Origin: a virus
Direction: 5' to 3' (one strand)
DNA: 60,971 bases
IMG/VR virus record: IMGVR_UViG_3300025941_001121
Coordinates: 1-60,971 of that record
How positions within the stretch are numbered: position 1 is the stretch's first letter; each line of letters starts with the position of its first letter. A program made the position numbers and the translations under genes. Below, piece after piece: positions 33,128-42,529 of the stretch. The notes beneath the pieces are model-generated. The model was not told where the DNA came from and ran no database searches. It saw only the letters and a list, made by a program, of their open reading frames with translations.

Positions 33128-34126
33128 ATGCGACTGAAGACTCTACTGGCGGCACTTCTCGCGCTCGCATTGCTCATCCCGGCCGGGGCGCGCGCCTACA
33201 CGCCACGGCACGGCAAGCCCTGCCACCACGGCTACAGCAAGCGGTTCAAGCTGGTGAAGAGCGGAAAGCGTCGTCACCGCGTTCGCATCTGCGTGAAGCG
33301 CAAACAGGCCGCGTCTCTGGCGCCCAATCCCTCGTCGGCGGCGAAGACCAAGCTCCATGCGCACCTCGATCCGACCTACACGCGCGACCCGCTGGACCCG
33401 TTCAAGATCACCTACTCGTTCAGCGCCTCGGCAACCCAGGAAGCCTTCGGGGGAGCAGCTGCCCTAGGCGCTACCGTCCCTGCTGTCGAGGAACCGGCGC
33501 CCCTGCCCTCCGGGGTCCTCGCCCTCTATAGCGACGGGAACCTGGAGTGCGCGGTCAATGTTGGCGGCTCAAGCACCGGGAGCGAGTGCCCGGTGCAGTA
33601 CCCGGCGCTTGGGTCGCACACGGTCACCACGATCTACAGCTCCGGGGAAGAGTCGGCCACTGAAACGGAAACCGAGGTGATCGAACCATTGGCGACGAGC
33701 ACGACGCTGAGTGTCAGCTATAAAGAACGCGAAAATCCCGTCTTGCGCCGGGAATTTATGGGGCATTGGTTTGCATGGGAACTTGGCGTCCTCGATGCGT
33801 CGAGCCATGTCGAACCGCCCAACATAAAACCTTCATTCGGGTGCACTGGAGTGTCAATCTCCGGAACATCCGCGTGCGCTACTGCCCTCGACCGTGAAGT
33901 AGTAACAGTCTACGGAATCACTGAATCTTCGTGCGAACCGATCTCATACGTCCAACTTGGTCAGAGTGCGCCGGTTTGGGGCGGCTCTGCGCAGGAATTA
34001 CCCACCGAATGGGTGGCCGAGAGCCCGAGCTTTGGTCGGGCCGTCGCGAAAGGGGCAGGCTATACATCCTCCGAAGCCATGTCCACGTTGGAATTCGGCA
34101 AACCCGAAGTGACATATGGCTGCTAG
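33128..34126 (+). CDS. Secreted Ig-like protein, lysogenic cargo candidate
   Basis: 332 residues; AAGGAGG stands 14 bases before ATG 33128. Signal peptide: MRLKTLLAALLALALLIPAG then ARA, with cleavage after about 23. The mature part has a basic Cys pair region (GKPCHHGYSKRFKLVKSGKR) and an Ig-like beta domain (SGVLALYSDGNLECAVNVGG, SHTVTTIYSSG). The last 130 residues use clearly more A/T-rich codons than the rest of the window, a sign of separate origin. Opposes the tail operon and sits between spike and Dit-like genes, so it is probably expressed in lysogens and exported. Confidence 0.8.
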   Translation: MRLKTLLAALLALALLIPAGARAYTPRHGKPCHHGYSKRFKLVKSGKRRHRVRICVKRKQAASLAPNPSSAAKTKLHAHLDPTYTRDPLDPFKITYSFSASATQEAFGGAAALGATVPAVEEPAPLPSGVLALYSDGNLECAVNVGGSSTGSECPVQYPALGSHTVTTIYSSGEESATETETEVIEPLATSTTLSVSYKERENPVLRREFMGHWFAWELGVLDASSHVEPPNIKPSFGCTGVSISGTSACATALDREVVTVYGITESSCEPISYVQLGQSAPVWGGSAQELPTEWVAESPSFGRAVAKGAGYTSSEAMSTLEFGKPEVTYGC

Positions 34127-34128
34127 GG

Positions 34129-36048
34129 CTATGCCGCCTCTCGCGCGTAGAGGTACGCCGGTCGATAAGACACCTCGACAAGCCCGCTATTCGCACCGCT
34201 ATCGGCGATCGTTCCTAAGTCGCCACGTGACGGGCTGAGCAATCCCCGGAGTGGACGACCCTCGAGGCCCGAGGGCGGAGCGTAGAGGGAGAAACCGCCG
34301 CCTTCTGGGATAAGGCGGCCCCAGATTTCATCGGTCAGGTGTTGCCGGTAGATGCCGTAGCTACTGATCTCCACTGATCGCGTGGCGAAGCACACGCGAT
34401 TGTCTTCAGGCCCTTCGGTGTAGTAGACAGTGATCGTCACGGCGTCAACTTTCGCGACGGCAGCGGCATTCACTGACTGGGCCGCGACGGCGACCCCGAA
34501 GTTGCTTGCGTTTATGTCAGACGCAGACCATTCCTGGCCCCAGAGGTCATGGGAGGTGCCATAGATCTTCGCGGCATCGCTCGTCGGCCATCGTTCGGTG
34601 CTGAGGTGCCAGGACCAGCCGATGGCGCCTCCCTTCACGAGCGATACGCCCCAGTCCTCGATGGCGAAGGCAGCCGATCCCTGTCTCTCAACTGAGACCA
34701 CGATCCCGGCGATGAGAGCGGTGGTGGGAAGAGTGAATCCGAAGCCCGTCGTCTTCAGCCAGTGGCTTACTTCGTATTTGGCGAGTTCGCAGGTGGCGTA
34801 CGTGTTGTCGGAGGCTTTGGCGTTGCCGACGTTTTCCCATTTCTTTTCGCCGGTGCTCGCATCGTCTTCTACGGCGGTCGGGCTTTTGGTCGACTGAATT
34901 TCGGGCGCTTGGTTCGTCTGCGGCGTGGACACTTCCAAGAATTGCTCAACCGGTTCAATGCGGACCCGATCAATACGAATCGTGCCCGACCCTCCCGACG
35001 CTTTGGCCAGCAGTCGCCACTCCCATCGCTGATTGCCGATCGCCGCGACTTCGGGACGACACTCGCCGAGATCCACGATCGCCCAGTCCCCGACGAGTGG
35101 TGCCGTGACGACCCCGCTGTCCTCAATCCAGGCGGTCTGCCCGAGCGGGCGCCATTCCAACTTCAACTGCACATGCCCGACTTCGCTGCTGGGGTCGAAT
35201 ACGCGGAACTTCATTCGCCGCACGCCGACGTGGGTCATGTGGCCGACTCCGGCGATTTCCGAGTCGAGGATGGTCAGCCACCCAGCAGTGAGGGAGGCGT
35301 GTTCGACCACTTCGCCACCGGAGGCACCGGATTTTTCGACCACCGTCGCGCCACCCTTCGGCGTCAGCGCCTCCGCCTCGTAGGTAAGTTCAGCGGTCGG
35401 GCCTTCAGAGTAGTCGCGGGACTCCAGCGCGCAGGTGAGCCCGCGGAGAGCGGCGCTGGCGTTTTCGTTCTTGAACCGGATGCGGATAAGGCCCGGAGCG
35501 GTGCCCAGGACTTCGGCGATTTCGAACTGGAGATCCCGGACTCCCGATGCTTTCACTTCGGCCGCTTCGAGCTCCGTGGTCGCGTACCAGAAGGGGTGGC
35601 GCAAGAGCTTCAGCGTCACGTCGGTTAGCACCTGCTTGTTCGCCATCATCCAGCCCTGCAGGCCGGGGAGAGCGGCGGTATGGACAGGGCAGCCGACCGA
35701 GCCCGCGAAGCCGCCGCCGAGGTCGAAGTCGCGCCTGATCCAGTTGCCGCTTTCGCGCTGGAAGAGGCCGACCTTCGCCTCCAGTTCGTGAAGCGCCTGG
35801 GCGAGCGAGATGTCGCGGTCGCCGCGGACTACCAGCGGGATCGTGCACTCGATGTTCGGCCAGCGCCGGTCGGTCGCGCCTTCGCCGATCGCCCGCCGCA
35901 CCATTTCCAGCTGCGCGCTCGATTCTCCGTAGTCGAGCCGGTCGGCCTTCAGGTAGAACGGGGCGCCTAGGTCATTCTCCCCAGGGATGAAGAGTTCGAC
36001 GCGTTCGGATGCGAACTCGACAGGGTCGAGCGCTAGTGCCTCGGGCAC
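34129..36048 (-). CDS. Distal tail-like (Dit) protein
   Basis: 639 residues, first gene after the tape measure. N-terminal part (VELFIPGENDLGAPFYLKAD, VGLFQRESGNWIRRDFDLGG) resembles the distal tail hub domain. A long beta-rich C-terminal region (LTAGWLTILDSEIAGVGHMT, HVQLKLEWRPLGQTAWIEDS) may be carbohydrate-binding or adhesive insertions, making it larger than typical Dit proteins. Role assigned mainly from gene order. Confidence 0.6.
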   Translation of the reverse strand: MPEALALDPVEFASERVELFIPGENDLGAPFYLKADRLDYGESSAQLEMVRRAIGEGATDRRWPNIECTIPLVVRGDRDISLAQALHELEAKVGLFQRESGNWIRRDFDLGGGFAGSVGCPVHTAALPGLQGWMMANKQVLTDVTLKLLRHPFWYATTELEAAEVKASGVRDLQFEIAEVLGTAPGLIRIRFKNENASAALRGLTCALESRDYSEGPTAELTYEAEALTPKGGATVVEKSGASGGEVVEHASLTAGWLTILDSEIAGVGHMTHVGVRRMKFRVFDPSSEVGHVQLKLEWRPLGQTAWIEDSGVVTAPLVGDWAIVDLGECRPEVAAIGNQRWEWRLLAKASGGSGTIRIDRVRIEPVEQFLEVSTPQTNQAPEIQSTKSPTAVEDDASTGEKKWENVGNAKASDNTYATCELAKYEVSHWLKTTGFGFTLPTTALIAGIVVSVERQGSAAFAIEDWGVSLVKGGAIGWSWHLSTERWPTSDAAKIYGTSHDLWGQEWSASDINASNFGVAVAAQSVNAAAVAKVDAVTITVYYTEGPEDNRVCFATRSVEISSYGIYRQHLTDEIWGRLIPEGGGFSLYAPPSGLEGRPLRGLLSPSRGDLGTIADSGANSGLVEVSYRPAYLYAREAA

Positions 36049-36075
36049 GGGCAGTCCTCCAGGGTCAGGGGCAGG

Positions 36076-39000
36076 TCAGGGGCGGACGCCGAGCCCGAAG
36101 CTTCCGGGCGTCGGGATCGGGGAGCGCGTCTCGTCGATGATCTCCTTGACGGCGACGCGCAGGTTCGGGTCTTTCGAGGTGGCGGTGACGCGGCCGTCGG
36201 GATGCACGTGCAGCTCCTCGATCACCAAGGTGGTCGGGCCACTCTGACCACCCAGCATCCGGCGGGTGTCGTCGGCGGAGTGAATGCGGGTGCCGGTAGG
36301 GAAGTGGGCGATCTCGGGACCCGCCTCGCCCACTAGGGCAACCCCTCCCTTGGCGAAGGCGCCCATGAAGGGGTAGGTGGCCTGGAACTGCGCCAGGGTG
36401 GGGCCGAGCGCGTTGGCGACCGCTTCACGCTGAGCGGCTTGGTGCAGGAGCGATTCCAGGAGCTGTTCGCGCTCGCTCTTTCCCTCCGAGCCGCCGGCGC
36501 CTCCCCCACTGCCACCGATCCCGGCTCCCGCCTGCTGGATCTTCAGGCCGAGTTCTTCGATCGAGGACTGGGTGTCCCAGATGGCGCCGCCGAACCGTCC
36601 CGCCTTCCGCGGCGGGGCGAGGTCCGAGGCGCCGAGGAGGCCGTGCTGATCGGGCCAGTGGATGCCCTGCACTTCGATCAGCGCGTCCTCGAAGCTCCCG
36701 GTGCCCGGGAGAGGCGGGGTGGGCGGAGAGACCGGTACGCCGTTCTTGACGCCGGGGTAGAAGAGGCTGCGGCCTTCGCCGAGGACCGTGCGCAGTTCTT
36801 TGTCCTGGGCACGGAGGGTGGGGAGGCGTGCCCGTTTCTTTTCCCGCTCGGCGATCTCTTTCTTCAGCCCGTCCGGCAGCTCTTTGGCTTTCGGGTGCTG
36901 CTGCTTGAACGCTTCGATATCAGCCTTGACGCGTTCGGAATAGGCGTTGATGTTTTCGATTTCCGTGTCGACTTCATAGATCTTCCCTTCCCAGTGCCAC
37001 TCCAGGGCGGAGACCGAGGGCTGGTCTTTGCCGAAACCGAAGTACTCGGCTTTGAGGATCGTGTTGCGCCACTCGGCCTCCTTGCCGAGGATGTCCTGGA
37101 AGGCGGGGCGCTCAGTCCCGTTGACGTAGCTTTCGAAGCTCTGCAGATAGGACTTTTCGGCTGCTTCGCGTTGGCTGTCGCTCGCGCTCGCGGGAAGGAT
37201 CGGTTCCTGCGGCTCGAGACCGACGATCTGTTCGACGTTCTGGCTCGCGATGTTGTAGGCGCGCTGTTTGGCTTCGATCAGCTGCTCGTAGCCGGTGACC
37301 TTGCCGAGGCCCCGGTGCAGCCGCTGCGAGAAGCGTTTTTTGACGACTTCCCGGCGCTGCTTGGCGCGGGCGTCCTGAAGCTGCTTGAGGCGGGCTTCCA
37401 GGGCGGTGATGTTGTGTTTAAGCACCTGGGCGATCGCTGGCCGGTTCTTTTCCGCCGCCAGTTTGGCCACCCGCCTGTACTGGCCCAGCTCTGCGCGGCG
37501 TTTGCCGATCTCCCTTTCGACGCCCTGGAGCGTCTTCGGGATCGAGGGGAAGTGCAGGGAGTCGGTGCGGCAGCCGTGGTAGATGGCCGGCACGTCTTCT
37601 TTGTAGGTGTGGGCGACTTCCTGGGCTTTGGTTTCGCCCGGGTTTTTTGAGTCCGTGTGGGTGTAGGGCGGGGTGCGATAGCCAGTGATTGGCCTGCCTC
37701 CCGCCGCTTCCCCGATGGTCGATTCGGCGACTTTGTTGGAGAAGTTCCCCGAGATCATCCTGTTGCCGCCGAGGGCGAGCCCGACGTGCCCGGAGCCGCC
37801 GATGACAACGACATCGCCATAGCGAGGCGACGAGTCGGCCGTGCCCCAGCCCCCCCATGCCGCCGCCAGCGGGTAGCCCGAGGGAGGCGTGATCCCGTGG
37901 GCCTGCATGTCGGCGCCGACGAAGGCTCCGCACCACTCGCCCGGGTAGCCGTAGTCGCGGGTCTGGCCGAGGTGGGCCTGCGCCCACTTGACGACGTGGG
38001 TGGCGTCGGCCGGGCCGGCGCTGCCGCTTCGGAGGAAGAGCGGGAGGCTGGCGGTCGACAGTGGCTTGCCGCCGCTCGGCGAACCACCCGCTGCGAGACC
38101 GACTAGGCCGCCCTCCTGCAAGAACTGGCCGCGCTGAATCCAACCCGGCCCCATCTCCCGTTCAACCCGTTCGGCGAAGCCCCGGTATCCACGCGGGTAG
38201 CGCGTATCGCTATAGCCGGTGAACACCTGCGGCGCTGCCCAGCGGGCGAAGTCGGTTGCGCCACCCTCTCGCTGCCAGCGGTCAAGACCGCCGCGCTGGA
38301 AGACATGTGCCCACTCGTGGAGGAGCGCCCCCTCGGCGTACTCGCCGTGCCGCATGAGCTGGTGCATCCAGCCCTTGTCGAAGAAGACCGCTTTACCACT
38401 GTCGGTCTGGACGACTCTGCCGACATCGCCATAGGTCCGGGTGAGGCCCTTGGCGAGATAGTCGCCCGGGGGATAGGGCGAGCTGCCAGAGCGGCCGTAG
38501 AGGTGTGCGGCCCTACCCCAGATGCTGGTGAGGAGGTGGTCCACCGCGGGCGAAGTGCCTTCGCTGACGCTGCCGCCATGCTGAAGGAAAACGGCCTTGC
38601 CGACGGTATCGGTCGGGAACGCTCCGGTCGAGAACCCGAGCTTGCGCACCCCGCCTTCGGTGACATCGATCGCGCGGTTGGTGAACCCGGCAGGCCCCAG
38701 ATCGGTGATCGGCAGCACTGCGGTGTGGCCGTTGATCGAGAGGCGGATGTAGTCGGGGTGCCCGGCCAGCGAATCGGCCATGAAGCCACGGGTGATCTTG
38801 TTGTCCCAGCCGCTTTCGGTGCCAGGGTGCAGGTTCAGCGCCACCCCGGGTCGGGAGGTGTTGCTGCCCCCGGCCGTGGCACCGCCGCTGAACCACGAGA
38901 CCTTGCCGCTCAACGAGTGGCCGTTGTAGGAGTGGGAACTGTCCGTCGTGCTTTTGGTCTTCTGCCTTGCGAGCACCGACTCCGCGCCCTTGAACACCTG

Positions 39001-41985
39001 ATGGATCGCCGCTTGCCCGATCGCCGCCAGCGGGCCGGCCGGGCCGGCCAGCTGCGGTTCGGGTCCGAGGTGGCCGCCTTTCTGGAAGCGGGGCACAGAG
39101 GCGTTCATGGCGGCGAGGTTCCCGGCGCCGATGCGGCTGACTTCGTGCGGCATGAAAACCCGCTCGCCCGGCTCGAGGACCACTGGGACGTGCCCGCCGC
39201 TCTGCAGGCCGTAGGCGCGGCTCGCTTCGCGGTTCATCACGAAGGAGTTGGCCGGCACGACGGTGCGCCAGGAATCGCCGGATCCGGTGCCCGGGACCGT
39301 GAAGCCGCCCGATTGCCGACCGAGGAAGGCAGCTGCGAGGTCGATCCCGGTCGTCGCGATCGCCTTCAGATCGAACGTGACCTTTTTCCCGACGCCCAGG
39401 CCTTTGAGGGCGCTGTTCAGGTTCTGACCGAGGATCCCCAGGCCTGAAGAAACGGCCATGTCCATCGACCCGGCGCTGACTGCGACTTCCTTGGCCATCA
39501 GGAATGCGGCGGCGGCCGTTTCTTTCTGCCCGATCTTCATGTGGGAGACGATCGAGCGGTTGACCTGGCCCGCCGTGTGTTCCATCCGGCGCAGCTTCCC
39601 TTCGGCCTGCCGCAGGTCCAGACCGCTATAGGCGCTGCTGGCTTCCCTGATCGCCTGGCGAATTTCGCCGACCTTCTGCTTCTGGTCGGAGATGACGCGG
39701 TTCAGCGCCCGGCCCTGTTCGCCGAAGCGGTGCTGGACCGGAGTCATGTCTTCGAGCGAACGCGCCCATTCCACGTTGCGGTTTTTGGCCGCCCGGATCG
39801 CTTCGGCGTAGTCGGACTGGTAGTGGGCGAGACGTTTGAACGACTGGTTGGCGGCTTCGGTGAGGTTCTTCGAAGCCCCTTCGGTCCTCATCCGCTGGCG
39901 AAGGCGTTCGATGTGGCGTTCTTCGACCGAGATCGCGACGGCGGAGGAGTGGACGACTTCGCCGATCGCCTTGCCGTGCTGCTTTTCGAGGAAATGCAGG
40001 TTTTCGAGCGCCCTGCGCTTGTCGTCAATCGCTTCGCCCTGCCGGCGGAACGCTTCGAAGACCCGCGTTTCGGCACGAAAGACTCCCAGCGAGCCTTCCT
40101 TTCCGTGCTTGCGGGCATCGGTGAGCCGTTCTTCGGCGTGACGCAGTTCATGCGAGGTGCGGTGGACGTGTTCCTGGGCTTCAGCGACGCGGACCTGGAC
40201 GCCCTTCAGGGCCTGGGCGCTGTCGTGCTCGTTGCCGAGGGCACGGGCCACGCTCTGCGCCGACTGGGCCATCTGCGCCTGCAGCGGCGTGAGCTTCTTC
40301 GTCGGCTCGAGCAGGCCGCCGATGAAGGAGCCGATCCCGGCGCCGACCATCGCCCCCTCGGGGCCGAGAAAGGCTCCCGCGATCCCCCCGACAACGGCGC
40401 CCCCCGCCTTGAAGCCGACCCCTTCCCAATCCCCGTGCAGGCCTGAATCGACGACGTTGACGAGTCCGGCCCCTGCGATGGCGACCGGCAGCGCTTTGAC
40501 GAGTCCACCGCCGAGAGCGCGGGCCGCGTCGGTGCCGAGCATGCGAAAACCACCGAGCTCGCCGCTCATTGCCAGCGAGGAGGCGGCTCGCAGGTCGCCG
40601 AAGAGGGCGCCCCCGGCCTCCACGGCTACAAGCCCGGTCATCGCCTCGCGGAGGGTGCCGACTGCGGTGATCAGCTTGCCGGTGACGATCAGGCCTCCCG
40701 CCAGGCCGATGCTGATGAGCCCAGCCTCTACGGCTGAGCTCTGCAAGCCCGGAGGCATGGACGAGAAGGCGTGCATCGCCCCGTCGGCGAAGTGCGCGAG
40801 ATGTTCAAACCCCGGCACGACTACCGGCAGCAGCGAGCCGCCGATTTCCACCATGTCGGCCTGAATGGAAGACCAGGCCTTTTCGAGTTTCACCGCCGGC
40901 TGTTCGTTCGTCCGTTTCACCGCGTCACCGAAGCGATCGGTGGTGCCTTTGATCTGCTGCATCTTCTGCTCGTAGCGGTCGAGCTGATTTAGCAGCACCA
41001 GCAGCACACGGCCGCGGCCACCGGGGAGAATGTCGCCGAGCACGTGTCCGGCCTCTACGCCCTCCCGCCCACCTGGGAGCTTGTCGAGATGCTCCCGCAG
41101 ATCGGAAAGGGCCGTGAGGAGACCGTGGTGCTTGTGCATGTCCACGGCGAGCGAGGACCCGGTGAGTCCGATCGACTTCAGGGCGCCCTTGGCCTTTTCG
41201 GTGGGATTCGTCAGGAAGTGAAAGGCGGTCGCGAGTTGTGCGGACCACCCGGAGACGTTGTTCGTCTCGTCTCCGAAGACGGCCAGAGCGCCGTTGATGT
41301 CCTGGAGGCTGAGGCCGACCTGCTTGGCCGAGGCGAGGACGCCGGTTCCGAGGGCATCCACCAACTGCGGGAGGCGGAGGTCGCCAGCGCCTACGGTCGC
41401 GTTGACTTCGGCGACGACCCGCTTGAAGTCTTCGGCCCCCTTGATGTCGGTGAACCACACCTGCGACAGCGTCTTCGCGGTTTCTTCGACGTCGGCGCGG
41501 CCAACCATCGCGAGCTTAGACGAGGCCCGTAGGGCATCCATCGCCTTCTTGCCTCGCAGTCCGGCTCCCTCGAGCCGGAACAGGGCGTTCGCCAGCTCGG
41601 TCGGTCCTTGCGGGGAGTTGCGGGCGAGACCGAGGACCGATTGTTCGAGGCGCCCGACTTCCTTCTGGGTGGCGCCGGCCTGGGTGTGGATCAGCTCCAT
41701 CGCCCGCGTGTAGTCCATGCTCGCCTTCCCGGCCGCGTAGCCGAAGAGGCCCAGCGGAACGGTGGCTAGGCCGATTGCCTTGCCGACTCCAGTGATCGTG
41801 CGCCCAGTCGCCTCCATGCGCTTGCCGGCGCTGACGACGCGTTCGCTGCTTCCGACGACGCGACCTAGCGAGCGGTCGGCGTTGGCGGCCGTGGCCGCGA
41901 GCTGGCCGTCGAACTTCGCGAGGCTCGCGCTCGCCGGGCCGGTCTGGGCCTCGACGATGACGCGCAACACCGCAGCGGCGTTCAC
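36076..41985 (-). CDS. Tape measure protein with wall-degrading domains
   Basis: 1969 residues from GTG 41985. Residues 1-400 match the TP901-type tail tape measure core (ASMDYTRAMELIHTQAGATQ, NALFRLEGAGLRGKKAMDAL), then hydrophobic segments (about 420-570) and coiled coils. Three embedded domains follow. The first is a double-psi beta-barrel at about 1025-1135 (KVSWFSGGATAGGSN, LPITDLGPAGFTNRAIDVTE). The second is a zinc-peptidase-like region with HEWAH near 1223. The third is an NlpC/CHAP-like domain with GEWCGAFVG (C1352) and GHVGLALGG (H1400). It sets tail length and should open peptidoglycan during DNA entry. Confidence 0.9.
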   Translation of the reverse strand: MNAAAVLRVIVEAQTGPASASLAKFDGQLAATAANADRSLGRVVGSSERVVSAGKRMEATGRTITGVGKAIGLATVPLGLFGYAAGKASMDYTRAMELIHTQAGATQKEVGRLEQSVLGLARNSPQGPTELANALFRLEGAGLRGKKAMDALRASSKLAMVGRADVEETAKTLSQVWFTDIKGAEDFKRVVAEVNATVGAGDLRLPQLVDALGTGVLASAKQVGLSLQDINGALAVFGDETNNVSGWSAQLATAFHFLTNPTEKAKGALKSIGLTGSSLAVDMHKHHGLLTALSDLREHLDKLPGGREGVEAGHVLGDILPGGRGRVLLVLLNQLDRYEQKMQQIKGTTDRFGDAVKRTNEQPAVKLEKAWSSIQADMVEIGGSLLPVVVPGFEHLAHFADGAMHAFSSMPPGLQSSAVEAGLISIGLAGGLIVTGKLITAVGTLREAMTGLVAVEAGGALFGDLRAASSLAMSGELGGFRMLGTDAARALGGGLVKALPVAIAGAGLVNVVDSGLHGDWEGVGFKAGGAVVGGIAGAFLGPEGAMVGAGIGSFIGGLLEPTKKLTPLQAQMAQSAQSVARALGNEHDSAQALKGVQVRVAEAQEHVHRTSHELRHAEERLTDARKHGKEGSLGVFRAETRVFEAFRRQGEAIDDKRRALENLHFLEKQHGKAIGEVVHSSAVAISVEERHIERLRQRMRTEGASKNLTEAANQSFKRLAHYQSDYAEAIRAAKNRNVEWARSLEDMTPVQHRFGEQGRALNRVISDQKQKVGEIRQAIREASSAYSGLDLRQAEGKLRRMEHTAGQVNRSIVSHMKIGQKETAAAAFLMAKEVAVSAGSMDMAVSSGLGILGQNLNSALKGLGVGKKVTFDLKAIATTGIDLAAAFLGRQSGGFTVPGTGSGDSWRTVVPANSFVMNREASRAYGLQSGGHVPVVLEPGERVFMPHEVSRIGAGNLAAMNASVPRFQKGGHLGPEPQLAGPAGPLAAIGQAAIHQVFKGAESVLARQKTKSTTDSSHSYNGHSLSGKVSWFSGGATAGGSNTSRPGVALNLHPGTESGWDNKITRGFMADSLAGHPDYIRLSINGHTAVLPITDLGPAGFTNRAIDVTEGGVRKLGFSTGAFPTDTVGKAVFLQHGGSVSEGTSPAVDHLLTSIWGRAAHLYGRSGSSPYPPGDYLAKGLTRTYGDVGRVVQTDSGKAVFFDKGWMHQLMRHGEYAEGALLHEWAHVFQRGGLDRWQREGGATDFARWAAPQVFTGYSDTRYPRGYRGFAERVEREMGPGWIQRGQFLQEGGLVGLAAGGSPSGGKPLSTASLPLFLRSGSAGPADATHVVKWAQAHLGQTRDYGYPGEWCGAFVGADMQAHGITPPSGYPLAAAWGGWGTADSSPRYGDVVVIGGSGHVGLALGGNRMISGNFSNKVAESTIGEAAGGRPITGYRTPPYTHTDSKNPGETKAQEVAHTYKEDVPAIYHGCRTDSLHFPSIPKTLQGVEREIGKRRAELGQYRRVAKLAAEKNRPAIAQVLKHNITALEARLKQLQDARAKQRREVVKKRFSQRLHRGLGKVTGYEQLIEAKQRAYNIASQNVEQIVGLEPQEPILPASASDSQREAAEKSYLQSFESYVNGTERPAFQDILGKEAEWRNTILKAEYFGFGKDQPSVSALEWHWEGKIYEVDTEIENINAYSERVKADIEAFKQQHPKAKELPDGLKKEIAEREKKRARLPTLRAQDKELRTVLGEGRSLFYPGVKNGVPVSPPTPPLPGTGSFEDALIEVQGIHWPDQHGLLGASDLAPPRKAGRFGGAIWDTQSSIEELGLKIQQAGAGIGGSGGGAGGSEGKSEREQLLESLLHQAAQREAVANALGPTLAQFQATYPFMGAFAKGGVALVGEAGPEIAHFPTGTRIHSADDTRRMLGGQSGPTTLVIEELHVHPDGRVTATSKDPNLRVAVKEIIDETRSPIPTPGSFGLGVRP

Positions 41986-42063
41986 GACGCCGCCCGGCGC
42001 CTGGAGTTGGAGGAAGGTCTACGATGCAAGTTCCGTGACTCCAGGTCGGAGAGGGGCAGTTAC

Positions 42064-42369
42064 GTGGGCCTACTGAGAGGCCGGGAAAAGCAGCGCCGCT
42101 CGACACGCCCGGTCGCCGTAGGCGAGGGAGACGTAGAGGTCCACCTCCTCGCCGTCGCGGGCAAGAAGGTGCCCGTGATCGAGGTGCTGCGAGCGCGAAT
42201 GGCGCTTCGTCTCGGCGCCGCTCACGCGGTGGTCGAGGAAGCCCCGACGATCATCGGCCGCCACCTGGAGGCCGATGTCGCCGAGGGCTTCGCCCGGGAA
42301 CTACGTGAAGCCGGCGCCTCGGTGGAGCTACTCTCAGTGACCGAGAGGCCCCTTCGAGTCGTGCGCTAG
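42064..42369 (+). CDS. Plus-strand protein resembling the L7/L12 C-terminal domain
   Basis: 101 residues from GTG 42064; GGAGAGGGG stands nine bases upstream. Residues 22-95 follow ribosomal protein bL12 C-terminal domain: VEVHLLAVAGKKVPVIEVLR, LRLGAAHAVVEEAPTII, then VAEGFARELREAGASVELLS, with VI..(V/L)R, LG/A..A...VE.AP and AGA.VE in register. The N-terminal dimer domain is missing. It opposes the tail operon between tape measure and chaperone genes and ends five bases from the chaperone stop. Possible roles are translational-GTPase binding or ribosome interference; unproven. Confidence 0.7.
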   Translation: MGLLRGREKQRRSTRPVAVGEGDVEVHLLAVAGKKVPVIEVLRARMALRLGAAHAVVEEAPTIIGRHLEADVAEGFARELREAGASVELLSVTERPLRVVR

Positions 42370-42373
42370 CGCC

Positions 42374-42529
42374 CTAGCTTTCGGCCCTGCGCTTTTCGCG
42401 TTCGCGGATGAAGAGCTGCCAGGCGCGGAACTCATAGACATCCATCCGCTGTTCCAACTCCCCGACGGTCATCCCCAGCTCGATGGCCAGTTCGAACCGG
42501 AAGGGGATGTCGGTTTCAGGAACCGCGAA
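42374..42529 (-). CDS. Tail assembly chaperone, frameshift extension (T part)
   Basis: About 50 codons in the +1 frame past the G-type chaperone: AVPETDIPFRFELAIELGMT, ELEQRMDVYEFRAWQLFIRE, ending EKRRAES. The 'L.LGMTV.EL..RM...E...W' pattern is typical of the T portion of siphovirus gpGT chaperones. It has no start of its own, so it is made as a fusion of about 170 residues by ribosomal frameshifting near 42527-42530. Confidence 0.8.
   Translation of the reverse strand, partial: FAVPETDIPFRFELAIELGMTVGELEQRMDVYEFRAWQLFIREREKRRAES

Noticed and set aside
36439-37650. 403-codon plus-strand frame opposite the tape measure
   Set aside because: It is an antisense shadow of a well-supported gene, with repetitive Phe/Leu/Asp composition caused by the opposite strand's codon bias. 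The same applies to the long antisense frames at 29657-31084, 38305-39447 and 48714-49943.
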